From Salvia splendens (Eukaryota > Streptophyta > Magnoliopsida > Lamiales > Lamiaceae), in assembly GCF_004379255.2 (NCBI RefSeq), contig NC_056035.1, positions 14,839,902 to 14,903,901 of the forward strand: 64,000 bases of DNA. Reading direction: 5' to 3'. The stretch's first letter is position 1, and every line of letters starts with the position of its first letter. The translations under genes were made by a program, and so were the position numbers. Shown one piece after another: positions 22,949-34,657 of this stretch. Below the pieces are notes generated by a model. That model did no database searches. It was not told the DNA's origin and saw only the letters and a list, made by a program, of their open reading frames with translations.

Positions 22949-24918
22949 GAGCATCTCCAATGCCGGCGTCAAAATCGCGACGCCAATTTTTCGCCGACGC
23001 CGAACCATTGGAACCGGCGTCGGCGAAATCGGCGTGGCCATTCCGATTCGCGCGATGACGCCGGTTCCGACGCCGATCCTCACGGCGCCATTGTGGGTCC
23101 CGGATCGGCGTCAAACCGGCGTCAGATTTTATTTTTTATTTTTTTTCTTTTGAAAACACTATATATACGCGCTTTGAACGTCATTTTCATTCGCACCACT
23201 TGTTTTAACGAGTACTCTCTCTACCTTACTTTCTATACAAGATCAATTTAAGAAATGAGTAATGCCGGTGGTAGTGGTGGGGATGCGGATGAGTACGAGC
23301 GTATGATGAACGAAGAACTAGATGCCTATACGAGCCGTGAGGTTGATCGATGGATGCAGAGTTATATGCAGCCGGCGGCACCTCGCCCACGACCAGTTGT
23401 CCACCGCCGACAAGTGGTTGATCGTGATCATGAAGCTGCACATCAGCGCCTGTTCACAGATTACTTCGCAGAGGAGCTGCGTTTTAACGCCAACCATTTC
23501 AGGCGTCGTTTTAGGATGAGGCGGGACTTGTTTATGCGTATTGTTAACGCTTTGGAGCAGCGATATCTGTATTTCCGCTTCAGGCACGATGCGGCTGGCA
23601 GACCCAGCCACACCCCTATTCAAAAGTGTACTGCGGCAATCAGGCAGTTGGCCTACGGCACCGCGACAGACATGTGGGACGAATACCTCCACATCGGTGA
23701 GACGACTGCCATCGAATGTATGAAGTATTTCTGTCAGGGCGTGATCGAAGTATTCGGTGATCAGTATCTCCGAAAGCCTACCCCCGAAGATTGCCAGAAT
23801 CTGCTGCGGATGCACGGGGATCAGCATGGGTTCCCGGGAATGTTAGGCAGCATAGATTGTATGCATTGGGAGTGGAAGAACTGTCCCGCTGCCTGGAAGG
23901 GGTTTTACACGACCGGCTACAAGGGAAAAAATCCCACGATGATCCTCGAGGCCGTAGCTGATTACCGGTTGTGGATTTGGCATGCGTATTTTGGGATAAC
24001 CGGTTTGAACAACGACCTAAACGTCCTCAACTCGTCGCCCCTTTTCAACGAGCAGTGCCAGGGCGTCGGTCCGGTCATCAGTTTTGTCGCCAACGGCAAC
24101 CAGCATGATATGGGCTACTACTTGGCGGATGAGATATACCCTAGGTGGCCCGTCTTTGTGAAGACGATCCGGTGCGCATCAGATGCGAAGAAGGCCTACT
24201 TTGCGACGCGGCAGGAGTCGGCGCGAAAGGACGTGGAGCGCGCATTTGGTGTGCTTCAGGCTCGATGGGCTGCAGTTAAGGGACCAACGCGTTTGTGGAA
24301 TGTCGACTGCATTGCTGATATAATGTACGCCTGTATTATCATGCACAACATGATTGTCGAAGATGAAGGTGTACAACTGACTGATTGGGCCAACGACGAT
24401 AATGAGGCCAGTCCAAGCCACGGCGTCGCCACCGCCACCGCCAACGTACGAGGTGGGGTACCTCACGATGAAGTAGCCCTCCTCCAAGCACATGCCGACA
24501 TGCGTCAGACGGAGGCTCATATTCGACTCTAAAAGGATTTAGTTGAAGAGTTGTGGGCGCGGAGGATTGCAAGGCGTTAGTTTTTATGTAAATTTATGTA
24601 ATTTATGTAATTTTTTTAAATGTAATTTTTTTAAATGTATTTTTTTTAAAATTATTGTACTTTTTGAAATTTTAATAGTATTATTCAATTTAAATGTATT
24701 TGTCTCGTAAATTAAATTCCGTATGTTGATACGAGTGTAAATTAAATTATATAATTGTTATTAGTGATGTGGATAGGTAGTGTGAAGGCTATGTGAGGGC
24801 TATTTGATGTCTAGTTGATGTGGCAAGCTGATGTGGCAGGAGAATTGTAGTGCTGATGATGTGGCAGTGTGAAGGCTATGTGAGTGCTATTTGACGTCTA
24901 GTCTTACTGGAGATGCTC
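22949..24918 (+). mobile_element. Complete PIF/Harbinger element, transposase only
   Basis: A 1970-bp element with ends GAGCATCTCCAATG and CTGGAGATGCTC and TAA on both sides (22946-22948 and 24919-24921). A TATATATA box lies at 23160-23167. The motif GTGAAGGCTATGTGAG is repeated in the 3' subterminal region. The transposase is followed by an AT-rich tail. Confidence 0.92.
23255..24532 (+). CDS. PIF/Harbinger transposase, slightly truncated
   Basis: DDE-type Harbinger transposase, 425 residues from the ATG at 23255. In order: an N-terminal region with RRRFRMRRDLF, KCTAAIRQLAYGTATDMWDEYL, MLGSIDCMHWEWKN (first catalytic Asp, about residue 200), NNDLNVL, MGYYLADEIYPRWP, and DVERAFGVLQARW (Glu, about 327). 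The frame ends at a TAA (24530-24532) where the close relative at 1-422 has CAA and continues for about 16 more residues, so this copy lacks the conserved C-terminal tail (the LVEELWARR segment). Catalytic residues are all present, so activity is not ruled out, but truncation makes it doubtful. Confidence 0.85.
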   Translation: MSNAGGSGGDADEYERMMNEELDAYTSREVDRWMQSYMQPAAPRPRPVVHRRQVVDRDHEAAHQRLFTDYFAEELRFNANHFRRRFRMRRDLFMRIVNALEQRYLYFRFRHDAAGRPSHTPIQKCTAAIRQLAYGTATDMWDEYLHIGETTAIECMKYFCQGVIEVFGDQYLRKPTPEDCQNLLRMHGDQHGFPGMLGSIDCMHWEWKNCPAAWKGFYTTGYKGKNPTMILEAVADYRLWIWHAYFGITGLNNDLNVLNSSPLFNEQCQGVGPVISFVANGNQHDMGYYLADEIYPRWPVFVKTIRCASDAKKAYFATRQESARKDVERAFGVLQARWAAVKGPTRLWNVDCIADIMYACIIMHNMIVEDEGVQLTDWANDDNEASPSHGVATATANVRGGVPHDEVALLQAHADMRQTEAHIRL

Positions 24919-24921
24919 TAA

Positions 24922-25463
24922 GCAATTAATATGATCATGTCATTAAGCAATTAATATGATCATGTTTACGTATCGATTCGCATTTGAATTATGTATTTTC
25001 AACTTAAACTTTAAGGATTTTCATAAATAATGTATTCTTATTAAAATGCTCATTGAAATAAATTATACTCTCTTCCTCCTAAGGTAGTGGGAGCATTTTT
25101 TTTGGCACGGGATTTTAAAAAATTAATGTGTTAAGAGAGAATAAAGTAAGAAAGAGGAAAAAGGAAAGAGGAAAATGAAGTAACGCATAAGAGATGATGA
25201 AGTTTTTGCTAAAAATGAATACGACTCAATTATTTTGGGACTGAGGGAGAGGGAGTAATATAAAAGAAATTGTAAAAGATAAAAAGATGACACATTATAT
25301 GAATGTAGAGTTATGAATATTATAATTAAAAAAAAGATTGAAATAAAATGTATTCTGAGGTCATTAAGGGAAGAGATGTTTTATTGAGAGGATTTGGTTT
25401 CCCTAATCAGTGCAAATGATGGAATAGTAATGAAAATGGTGAATGGCCTACCACTTCTGCGCG
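24922..25463. other. Distal promoter region of HD-ZIP IV gene
   Basis: AT-rich spacer between the Harbinger element and the predicted TATA box of the next gene. It holds a Stowaway-like MITE and no gene. Confidence 0.5.
25068..25255. mobile_element. Stowaway-like MITE
   Basis: Left end CTCTCTTCCTCCT and right end AGGGAGAGGGAG with TA on both sides (25066-25067, 25256-25257). 188 bp; degenerate Stowaway-type ends. Confidence 0.65.
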
Positions 25464-25471
25464 TATATATA
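25464..25471 (+). promoter_or_regulatory. TATA box of HD-ZIP IV gene
   Basis: TATATATA about 690 bases before the start codon. The intervening sequence is CT-rich and looks like a long 5' leader, perhaps with an intron. A 5-codon upstream ORF (25671-25688) is present. Confidence 0.4.
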
Positions 25472-26160
25472 TGTGGGCTTCAAAGCATCCACATAGCATT
25501 GGGATATTCACTTCACTTCCTTCATCTGATTTCCATCTCTTCTTGTTTTCTTCCCAGCTACTCTCTTTCTCACCCCCAAAAATACAAAAGCCTTTTTGAG
25601 CCCTTTTCTCACACTCTCTCTCTCTCCATCTCTTGCTTTTGTTGGACCTGGAGCTTTTTTCAAGTCAAACATGCAGATATTAAGATAACTTTGAACACCA
25701 AGAAAAGCTCCCTGTGAAAACTATAGGTTCTTCTGTCAACGTGTTTATTTTTCTTTCTTCCCCAATTTCTATTTTGATTATTCGTCTTCACATTCGAAAA
25801 AGATCGAGTTTTTATTAAGCGAGATATAGGGGAGGAGAGAGAGGGATAGAGAAGGAAGAGCAAAGCAGCAAAAAACACAAGGGTTTTTCTTTGCTTGCAT
25901 TCTTTCTCTTTCTTTCTCTCACCGCAGAGAGAGGCAGCACGAGACATTTGGATTTGGGCTTGTGTTGTGTCTCTTCTACCTCTCTCTTCTTTCTTCTTTT
26001 CCTTTGACTTTTTGCAAAACATTGTACCACTACATTTTATACTATTTCTTGATACAAACTCTCCCATAGTAATTCTGTTAAATAAAGAGAGAAAAGGAAA
26101 GTCCTCCATACATAGATTGAGGGGGAAAAAGTAGCAACTCAAAAGAGGGATTTTGATTTC

Positions 26161-29100
26161 ATGAATTTTGGGGATTTTCTTGATAACACTTCTTGTAGTG
26201 GCGGCGGGGCAAGAATTGTTGCTTTTAATAATAACAGCAGCATGCCCGGCGGCGCAATCGGCGAGGCCCGCTTCCTCACTCAGTCTCTCTCTTCCAAGCC
26301 CATGTTCAACTCTCCCGGCCTCTCTCTAGCCCTCGTAAGTTGTAATCTCTCTATTCATCTCTCTCTTTCTCTCTTTAGTTATACGCATGTGTATGTGTAT
26401 GTGGTGATGGCAGCAGACGAGCATGGAGGGGCAAGGAGAGATTGCGAGGAACAATGAGATGAGCAATGCTGGTGGGAGAAGGAGCAGAGACGAAGAGCCC
26501 GATAGCAGATCTGGCAGCGACAACATGGACGGCGCATCCGGCGATGATCAAGACGCCGCCGACAAACCGCCGAGGAAGAAGAGATACCACCGACACACTC
26601 CTCAACAAATCCAAGAGCTCGAGTCGTACGATTTCCTTTTTTTTTTTTCCTTTTGTTTGATTTTTCCGGATTTGCTTTTGATTCCTTGTTTGTTGCTTGT
26701 GGCGTCTATTTTAGGCTGTTCAAGGAGTGCCCTCACCCTGACGAAAAGCAAAGACTGGAGCTTAGCAAACGCCTCTCTCTCGAAATCAGACAGGTCAAAT
26801 TCTGGTTCCAAAATCGAAGAACCCAGATGAAGGTATTCATCTCAGTGCCTGTCTGTGTTTTTTCTTTTTTTTTGAGGGAGAAGAGAATTTGAGGCCAATG
26901 CGTTCATTGCAGACGCAACTCGAGCGGCACGAGAACTCGATTCTCCGGCAAGAAAACGACAAGCTCCGGGCGGAAAACCTGTCGATTAGGGAGGCGATGC
27001 GCAACCCCATGTGCACCAACTGCGGCGGCCCCTCCGTGATCGGCGAGGTTTCCCTGGAGGAGCAGCACATCAGGATCGAGAACGCCCGCCTCAAGGACGA
27101 GCTCGACCGCGTCTGCGCCCTCGCCGGGAAGTTCCTAGGCCGCCCCATGCCCAACTCCACCTTGGAGCTCGGGGTCGGCGGCAACGGTTTTGCCGTCATC
27201 CCCTCTGATTACGGCATCCCTAGCTCGCTGCCAATGCCGGAGATGCCCGTGAATCCGGTGGAGAAGTCAATGTACCTGGAGCTGGCGTTGGCAGCAATGG
27301 ATGAGCTGGTGAAGATGGCTCAAAGTGATGAGCCGCTTTGGATTAGGGGATTGGATGGTGGGAGAGAGATGCTGAATCAAGAAGAGTACTTGAGAGCTTC
27401 CTCTCCCTGCATCGGCATGAAGCCCAATGGCTTCATCACCGAGGCCTCCCGGGAGATCGGGATGGTCATCATCAACAGCTTAGCTCTCGTTGAGACATTG
27501 ATGGACTCTGTGAGTCAAATAAAAACTGAATCTTGATCAATCTGATTGAGCCTTGGTTTGATTTCATTTGTGTGTTTTTGACAGAACAAATGGGCCGAGA
27601 TGTTTCCCTGTTTAATTGCAAGAGCCTCAACTACACAAGTCATCTCTAGTGGTGTGGGAGGAACAAGGAATGGTGCACTTCAACTGGTAATTGATAATAA
27701 AATCAATCACTTCATTAATTTAATCAAATCATCATTATGCCTTATATATGTAAAACTATGTTGTTTAGATGAATGCTGCACTTCAAGTTCTGTCGCCGTT
27801 GGTGCCGGTGAGGGAGGTGAACTTCCTCCGGTTCTGCAAGCAGCACGCGGAGGGCGTATGGGCCGTCGTGGACGTGTCAATCGACAACATACGGGAGGCT
27901 CACGCGTTCCCCAGCTGCCAGAGGCTCCCCTCCGGCTGCTTGGTGCAAGATATGCCTAATGGCTATTCCAAGGTGAATAGTATTTTTTTTACTCTCTCCC
28001 CATTATTTTGCTGCCTTGTCACTTATTACAATTTACATAACTCCGTGCTTGTTTTAAAATTAAATCTTGCACATTTATTGAGTCTCTCTCAAGAGTTGGT
28101 GCAAGCTGTGTGATAAATTGAGTTTGTTGAATGCCTTGGAGCAACTTACTTCAATACATTCAACCAACACCACCACCACCACCACCTACACACACATTGT
28201 GTGTGAATTGTTGAAGAATGTAAGCTTATTTGTTTGTTTGTTTAAGAGTCGAGAAAATCTAATGACTTGAATAGTTGAATTCGATAGGGAACCTTCCTAA
28301 ACTGTGTGATAAAATAATGGTAGACAAGATGCTTCTCGTGAGAGACTAATATGAGGCAGTCGAGGGGGCTTAAAATAATGGATGGAAGCCTCTTTTTGCG
28401 CCTTGGGACACATTAATTTTCTTATGATTTTAGTAGTAAATGCGTGTAATCAAAGGTTGGTAGAATAAAAAACTAAGCATTTAGATGTTTCTAATTCCGA
28501 TTTCAGATGCTGTCTCGATCCACGCCATCTTTTAACTACTCTATATTATTATTGATAATAATAATAATATTATTACATAAGACTGTATATCACTCCGTTC
28601 CAGTCTCATCATGTCTTCATTTTTCTACGTGAGAAGAAATGACCATTATTTAGTCAAATCTCAACACTAATATTCTTGTCTGCACGTGACACGTAGCATC
28701 TAATTAATCTAGACATCTAGTCCAATTATCTAAACCCCATTTTGTTGGTCAAAAATTGTAGGGTACTATGTACTAACTCCTTGTCTACCACCAAATCTTG
28801 CGGAATTTTGTGTTACCTGTATTTCGTATGCTATGCTTGTAAATTGTACTCCCTCTGTATCACTTATGTCTTTTCTATTGAAATAGAGAGAAAGTAAAGT
28901 AAAAGAGAAAAAAAATATGATATCATTTTCATAAAATAACGGCTAAATAGAAACGCGTCACTTATAGTGGGACGGAGGGAGTAACTATTTGTCTCTAACT
29001 ATTAGCTAAAACAATTTTGCGGGGTTACATTTTATTTTGAATATGGAGCCTTGAACTTTGATATATTTATGAGTAGGGGTTTTATTTAATTCAATTTATC

Positions 29101-30450
29101 ACATATAGGTGACATGGGTGGAGCATATCGAGTACGATGAGGGCGTGGTCCACCAGCTCTACCGGCCACTAGTCAGCTCTGGCATGGGCTTCGGCGCCCA
29201 ACGGTGGGTCGCCACCCTCCAACGCCAGTGCGAGTGCCTCGCCATCCTCATGTCCTTCCCAGTGCCCTCCCGGGATCATTCATGTAGACCTCCCTCCATA
29301 ACTTTGTAATTATGCATGCATTTTATATAAAAATATGTTTGAAATGAGTTGATCTTATGTGGCATGCAGCTGCGATCACGGCAGGCGGCAGGCGGAGCAT
29401 GCTGAAGCTGGCCCAGCGCATGACGAACAACTTCTGCGCTGGCGTGTGCGCGTCGTCGGTGCACAAGTGGAACAAGCTGCAGACAGAGAACGTGGACGAA
29501 GACGTGCAGGTCATGACCCGTAAGAGCATCGACGACCCTGGGGAGCCACCCGGGATCGTGCTCAGCGCGGCCACCTCCGTGTGGCTGCCCGTGTCCCCTC
29601 AGAGGCTCTTCGACTTCTTCCGCGACGAGCAACTGAGGAGCGAGTGGGATATACTCTCCAACGGTGGGCCCATGCAGGAGATGGCTCACATTGCCAAGGG
29701 TCAAGACCATGGCAATTGTGTCTCCCTGCTACGTGCTAATGTAAGTCCTCCATCGATTTGCAATCCCAAGTAGTAGGACAAAACACATTTCATGTAGTGG
29801 TCCAATGTGGTTGTTTTATGCATAATGCATAGGTGAAAATACTAGAGAGGTAAAATGACGCATGTACCCAGGAGATCATGGCGAATCAGGACTTTGTACT
29901 GATTTATAGGAAAGGGTGTGATTAGGTGGGGACAATTTCGGAATCATACAATTTGTCCTATTTTTCAGCATCTAGTGGAGTACTGTATTAAATTTTGACT
30001 TTTGAATAGTATTTGACGTCATGATTTGGTTTTGGAATTGTCAATTTTAGTGGGGTTGACTAAAATTGAGAGTGACATGGGCTTTTTTACAATGGCGAAT
30101 GTTGTTGGCAGGCGGTGAACTCGAAGCAGAGCAGTATGCTGATACTGCAGGAAACGTGCATCGACAGGGCGGGTTCGGTTGTGGTGTACGCGCCGGTGGA
30201 CATCCCAGCGATGCACGTGGTGATGAACGGCGGTGATTCGGCATACGTGGCGCTGCTGCCATCGGGATTCGCGATCGTACCTGATGGGGCAGGGTCGGAT
30301 ACGGGCGACCGGGTAAGCGGGTCGCTGCTGACGGTGGCGTTCCAGATATTAGTGAACAGCCTCCCGACGGTGGAGTCGGTGGAAACGGTGAATAACCTAA
30401 TCACGTGCACCCTTCAAAAGATCAAGGCCGCCCTTCAATGCGAGAGCTGA
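26161..30450 (+). CDS. HD-ZIP IV transcription factor, ANL2-like
   Basis: Homeodomain-leucine-zipper class IV protein that binds L1-box DNA and controls epidermal identity, cuticle or anthocyanin traits; closest in pattern to ANTHOCYANINLESS2/HDG1. Exons: 26161-26334, 26414-26625, 26715-26832, 26913-27509, 27585-27686, 27769-27972, 29109-29283, 29370-29740, 30112-30450; all in frame, 763 residues. It opens with the subfamily signature MNFGDFLDN. The homeodomain lies at about residues 112-168 ([17 protein letters not shown], then [10 protein letters not shown]). The zipper-loop-zipper follows from 169 with the CTNCGG cysteine motif (about 202-207). A START domain begins near residue 285 ([17 protein letters not shown]), then the START-associated domain ([11 protein letters not shown]). 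The exon 2 acceptor is a CAGCAG tandem site. Intron 6 holds a Stowaway MITE. No lesion is seen; paralogue assignment within the ANL2 group is less certain than the family. Confidence 0.95.
28849..28981. mobile_element. Stowaway MITE in HD-ZIP IV intron 6
   Basis: Ends CTCCCTCTGTATCAC and GTGGGACGGAGGGAG, 133 bp, with TA on both sides (28847-28848 and 28982-28983). Confidence 0.85.
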
Positions 30451-30884
30451 TGATTTCCTTTTCTTTTGAGAGTAACGTGTTGTATTTTGAGGGGTTGGAT
30501 GTAATTTGAAAATTGTTTGGTGGTGTGATTGAGATTTGAGGGGATGAGTCAAGAACGAACCGTGGTGGTGTGAGGCCACCGCGGCACAATGCTGCTGGTT
30601 CGGGTATTGACTCTACCCACTTTCTGTAAAGTGGATTCTTCGTTTTTCACTCATTCACAATTTATTTCAATTACTACTTGTGTTTAATTTTTCCAAATTC
30701 ACACGTATGATGAGACCTTCTTTATTATTATTATTATAATAATAATGGTGATGATTGTTAGTTTCATGATTTCTTTCAATACTGTAAAAAATATAAGTAT
30801 TGTTGAAGTATTATCATTTTCGTAATAACTTCATTTAAGGAAGTCTTCTTTTAATGACGAGGAAACAAAAATACTACTATTATA

Positions 30885-31063
30885 CTCCCTCCGTCCCGGA
30901 CTACTCGAACGTTTCCTTTTCAGCACGGAGATTAAGGAATGAGTGATAGACAAAGTCAAATATTACGGCTGTAGGTGATAATTTTTACTAAAAATGAAAA
31001 GAGTGCAAATAACTTGGGACGCCCAGAAAGGAAATAAGTGCAAGTAATCCGGGACGAAGGGAG
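30885..31063. mobile_element. Stowaway MITE
   Basis: Ends CTCCCTCCGTCCCGG and CCGGGACGAAGGGAG, 179 bp, TA on both sides (30883-30884, 31064-31065). Confidence 0.88.
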
Positions 31064-31623
31064 TATAATACTACTATTTAAATTACGGACTATGTTTGTT
31101 GACTGTTGTTTATAGTTGAATATGAATTTTTACATACTCTCAAATAACACTTTGATAAGCTTTTGTAAATTAAAAACATAATCTATCTAACATGTGAATT
31201 CGATAAAAAAAATTCTAACATTTGTCGGTTACGAAAACTATTTAGTTGGTTTTTCATAAAATGGATTTAATTATACACGCACATTCACTAAATAACAGAG
31301 CCAAAAGATATTTCGAGATCATATTCATATATACTATACCCTTTCAAAAAATAAGTTTATATTCAAAGCATCTAAAGATCAAGATATTAAAAAAAATATT
31401 TACATTACATAACTTAAGTATAGTAAATTATTAATTGACTTAATTAGTGTAGCATGTAGTAATTGATACCGTCTCCCTAAATGATAATAACATTAAAAAA
31501 AAGTTGAAATAGAGAGTCAATTTGGTTTCAAAATATGGTTCATATAATCATGCACCTATCAACTACATCCCAATTATATCTATAGAAATAATTAATGTTA
31601 GTACTCCAGGAGTAGTAAATATA

Positions 31624-31876
31624 CCCTCCCGCTCCGCAAAATGTTGTCCATGTTTGACTCAGTGCGAGTTTTAAAAAATGTGAAGAAAAGTGAGGGGAAA
31701 AAGTTAGTTGAATAGTAGGCTCCATATTTATATATTAGTTTTATAATAGAATGTGAATGTAATGAGTTACATGAAAATGAAGTCCATTTACCAAAAAAGG
31801 AAAAAAAAAAAAGTGGACAATATTTTTCGGATAGACCAAAATGACAAAATGGACAATATTTCACGGACGAAGGGAG
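31624..31876. mobile_element. Stowaway-like MITE
   Basis: Ends CCCTCCCGCTCCGC and CACGGACGAAGGGAG, 253 bp, TA flanks (31622-31623, 31877-31878). Confidence 0.8.
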
Positions 31877-32872
31877 TATTACAGGCGAATCATGGACTAA
31901 AGGGTAAATTTGAACAAAGTCGCTATTTTCTTGAATTAGTATATATAGCTGCAGGAAAGATATCACAAACATTTTAATTCAATCACGCAAACCACGACTA
32001 AGCCTGGAATCTGGATTATAAACACCTGATTACCGACATTTTTGGAAAATACTAGTACTATTATTTGATGTGTTAAATAAATAGAAAAAAAGGTGAGAGA
32101 GAAATTGAATATATTAATATAGAGACTAAATTGTAACTAAAATAGTTTTATTATTGTTGGCCGTTGGGTGATGGGAACCAATTAATGCGTGCCTTCATTT
32201 AATGTGTCCACTCTCATTTTCTGAGCAACGAGTCTTCCGTGCAAATCTAAATATGTTTATTCACTCAACATTTAATTTTATTTCAGTCTTTAACAATTTA
32301 GAGTAATGAAGATTAGTCATTTTTTGGCAAAACTGCAGGGATCCACGTTCATTATTTGATTCTCACACGTAATATTCTTATAAATTTTCTGACGAGAAAA
32401 ACTCGAATTAAATGCAAGTATGTAGTAACTATCAATATTTCAATTTGTTACGCTATGAAAGTGTAGTGTGTTGTGTTGTGTTGTGATGCGGCCACATCAT
32501 TTTCAAACTAATATTTGAAAAATACTACACTCTTCGTTTATTCCAAGTGTCTATGGTCAATTCAATTGGGTTGTATTCGTTGGCAATGTTTGATAGTGTG
32601 AATGCAAAAAAAAAGGAGTAAAATTTAAAGACGCCAGATAGGTGTGGGATAGAATTGGCCTTTTTAAATTTATGAACCAAAATTCCTCCAAATTTGTTCA
32701 TACACTTGGAGCCTTCCTTTCCATTATTCTTCTATTTCCATGATCTCATTGTCATTTCATTTCATTTCATTTCGTCCAACACATGGTATGGTAGAAGATT
32801 ATATGAGTGAGGGAGGGAGGGACCATTGGTTGGTTGAGTTTTTTTCACGTTTGATTGCCCTGAGAGTGCTGA

Positions 32873-34657
32873 GGCCACCCGCAACGCGTCTCGCGGGTGG
32901 CTAGTATCTCGTCCCGTCTCGGCGGCGAGACGCATTGCAGCGCCTCGTCTCGTCCCGGTCTTGCCGAGACGCCCATCCCACCGAGACACCTCGCGGGCTG
33001 TCTCGCCACGCCCTTGCGCGACGTGGCACGCTCTGGCGCCATGCGTGACGCCCACTCGCCGGCCCGCGAATGAGCTTGTAGTATATACCCTTGGTGATAG
33101 GGTCGGTTGCGGTCTCGTAGAAACAGCAGTTGTCTTGCAGTTGTTTCATCAACTGCACATCTAGGTTCGCCCTCAAGACCTCGTGGGAACCAGTGGCCAT
33201 GGATGGCAGTATAGGGGCGGGCTGTGAGATGCGCTATCCAGACGCGGCCGACGAGAGGCGGGAGGCACCTGCAGCCCCTCTATCGCTTCGGATAGAGGCT
33301 TGTTGGCCCGGAGGGAGTGGGCGCCTATAGTGTGTAGCGGAGGGCTCTTCGGTTTGCTCGTCGTTGAGGTCGATTGATTGCAAGCCACTGCCGCTGCTGT
33401 AGTCCCCGGCTATGTTGTGTCTAGCACGCTTCGCCCCAGGAGCTCCTGCCCGCTCTTGCGCATAGATGACCTTGAATTTCGGACAGTGCTCGAGAACGAG
33501 ATACTCCTCCCACATGTTGAACTTCGGCCAGCCTTCCGTGTTGAATTGGGTCATAGACAGCACCTTCACGTCGCTTTCTCTTTGGCCACTCTCAGCACTG
33601 AGCAGGTTGTTCTCGTATATGCCCGCGAACCTCTTGGTGGCTCTCAGAATCATAGACCACTTTTTGCGGAGATGTTCCCCGTCACGTGGTTTGGCGCCTC
33701 GAGGTTTGAACTCGTTGTATGCCAACAGGACGCGCTTCCAAAAGCTCCCCTCGGTCTGATCGGTGCCCACTATGGGGTCTGATGTGACGGCATCCCACGA
33801 CCTCGCCACAGCAATGGACTCCGCTTTGGTATAGTGCGTGGCCCGTCCACCGACGGCTGCAGGCGCCGCTGCCTCGCTGCCACCGCCGCTGCCGCCTCTT
33901 CCGCTGCCACTTCCGCCGCCCCCCGCCGCCACTGCTTCCACCCGCCCCACCGGACCCGTCGACTCTCGTCGGAACGGGCGTATCCACGCGTGCTGCCCGG
34001 ACTGAGCGTACCCATCATCGTCTCCAGTGCGTCTCGATCTGCATTGGTGAAAGGAGATTGGCTGGATTGGAAAGGGGTCTCCAGCCGCGGATGGTTAAGC
34101 GCGTCCAGGTTGGGACGGTAATCTCCAAAAGCCGAGCGGCTCAAATTCCTCTGAAAAGGTTGGGGCGTGGGACTCGACCTCCACGGCTGAGATGGAGGAA
34201 GAGTTGGACTCGATCCCCACGGAGGGAGAGTTTGACTCCAACCCCACGGCTGGGAAGGATAGCCGTCATATCCCGATTCGTCAGTGCCGGGTGATTCGTC
34301 GTCTCCACCGTGCATTTTTAGATAGTGAAAACGTAGAGAGTGAATTAATGGAGAGAGTTTGAAATGGATGTAAAATGGGTGGTGGAGGAGTGGTATTTAT
34401 AATACAATTTTTGAAAAAAAAAAAAAAAAAAAAATTTCCAGGGAGCAGCCGGCGCGCCGATGACCGGCGCCCTATAGGCCGGCGCGCCTATAGGCGCGGC
34501 GAGGCGTGCTCGGCGCATCCTCACACTCTTCTCGCCGGATGGCCTTCCGCCCCAGAAATGGCATCCGCCTCGGGGCGGACGCTGCCTACACTATAGGCTG
34601 GCGGGGCGGCCGCGGAATGGGGGCGGCCGGCGCGCCGCCCCTATAGTGGATGCCCTC
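32873..34657 (-). mobile_element. Chimeric Harbinger element
   Basis: The left end (GGCCACCCGCAACGC, CGTCTCG-rich, GACGCCCACTCGC) belongs to the same type as the elements at 16392, 42899 and 63474. At about 33065 it switches to the reversed C-terminal part of a SANT gene. The right end, near 34657 (GAGGGCATCCACTATAGGGG on the minus strand), is of a different type, related to the MITE at 12755. Flanks TGA and GTA do not match, so the two ends probably did not insert together. Confidence 0.65.
33070..34315 (-). pseudogene. SANT/Myb-like Harbinger partner protein, broken
   Basis: Start MHGGDDESPGTDESGYD at 34315. After a proline/serine-rich N-terminal segment the frame changes near 33950. The SANT-like domain follows (HYTKAESIAVARSWDAV, SFWKRVLLAYNEF, LRKKWSMI), then a bipartite basic segment (GAKRARHN) and a stop at 33234-33236. 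A further piece in another frame (about 33200-33070, VQLMKQLQDNCCFYETATD) looks like the lost C-terminus and is cut off at the chimeric junction. By family it would be the DNA-binding partner of a Harbinger transposase; this copy has two frameshifts and a truncated tail. Confidence 0.75.

Larger units (their letters stand above)
30451..32872. other. Spacer with two Stowaway MITEs
   Basis: This holds the 3' flank of the HD-ZIP IV gene and AT-rich spacer. Apart from the MITEs listed separately and a short TTTCA microsatellite near 32755, nothing was recognised. Confidence 0.5.

Noticed and set aside
33234..33950. Glutathione S-transferase-like annotation for SANT genes
   Set aside because: That label is a known database misnomer; no thioredoxin-fold or GST motifs are present, only SANT-like sequence.
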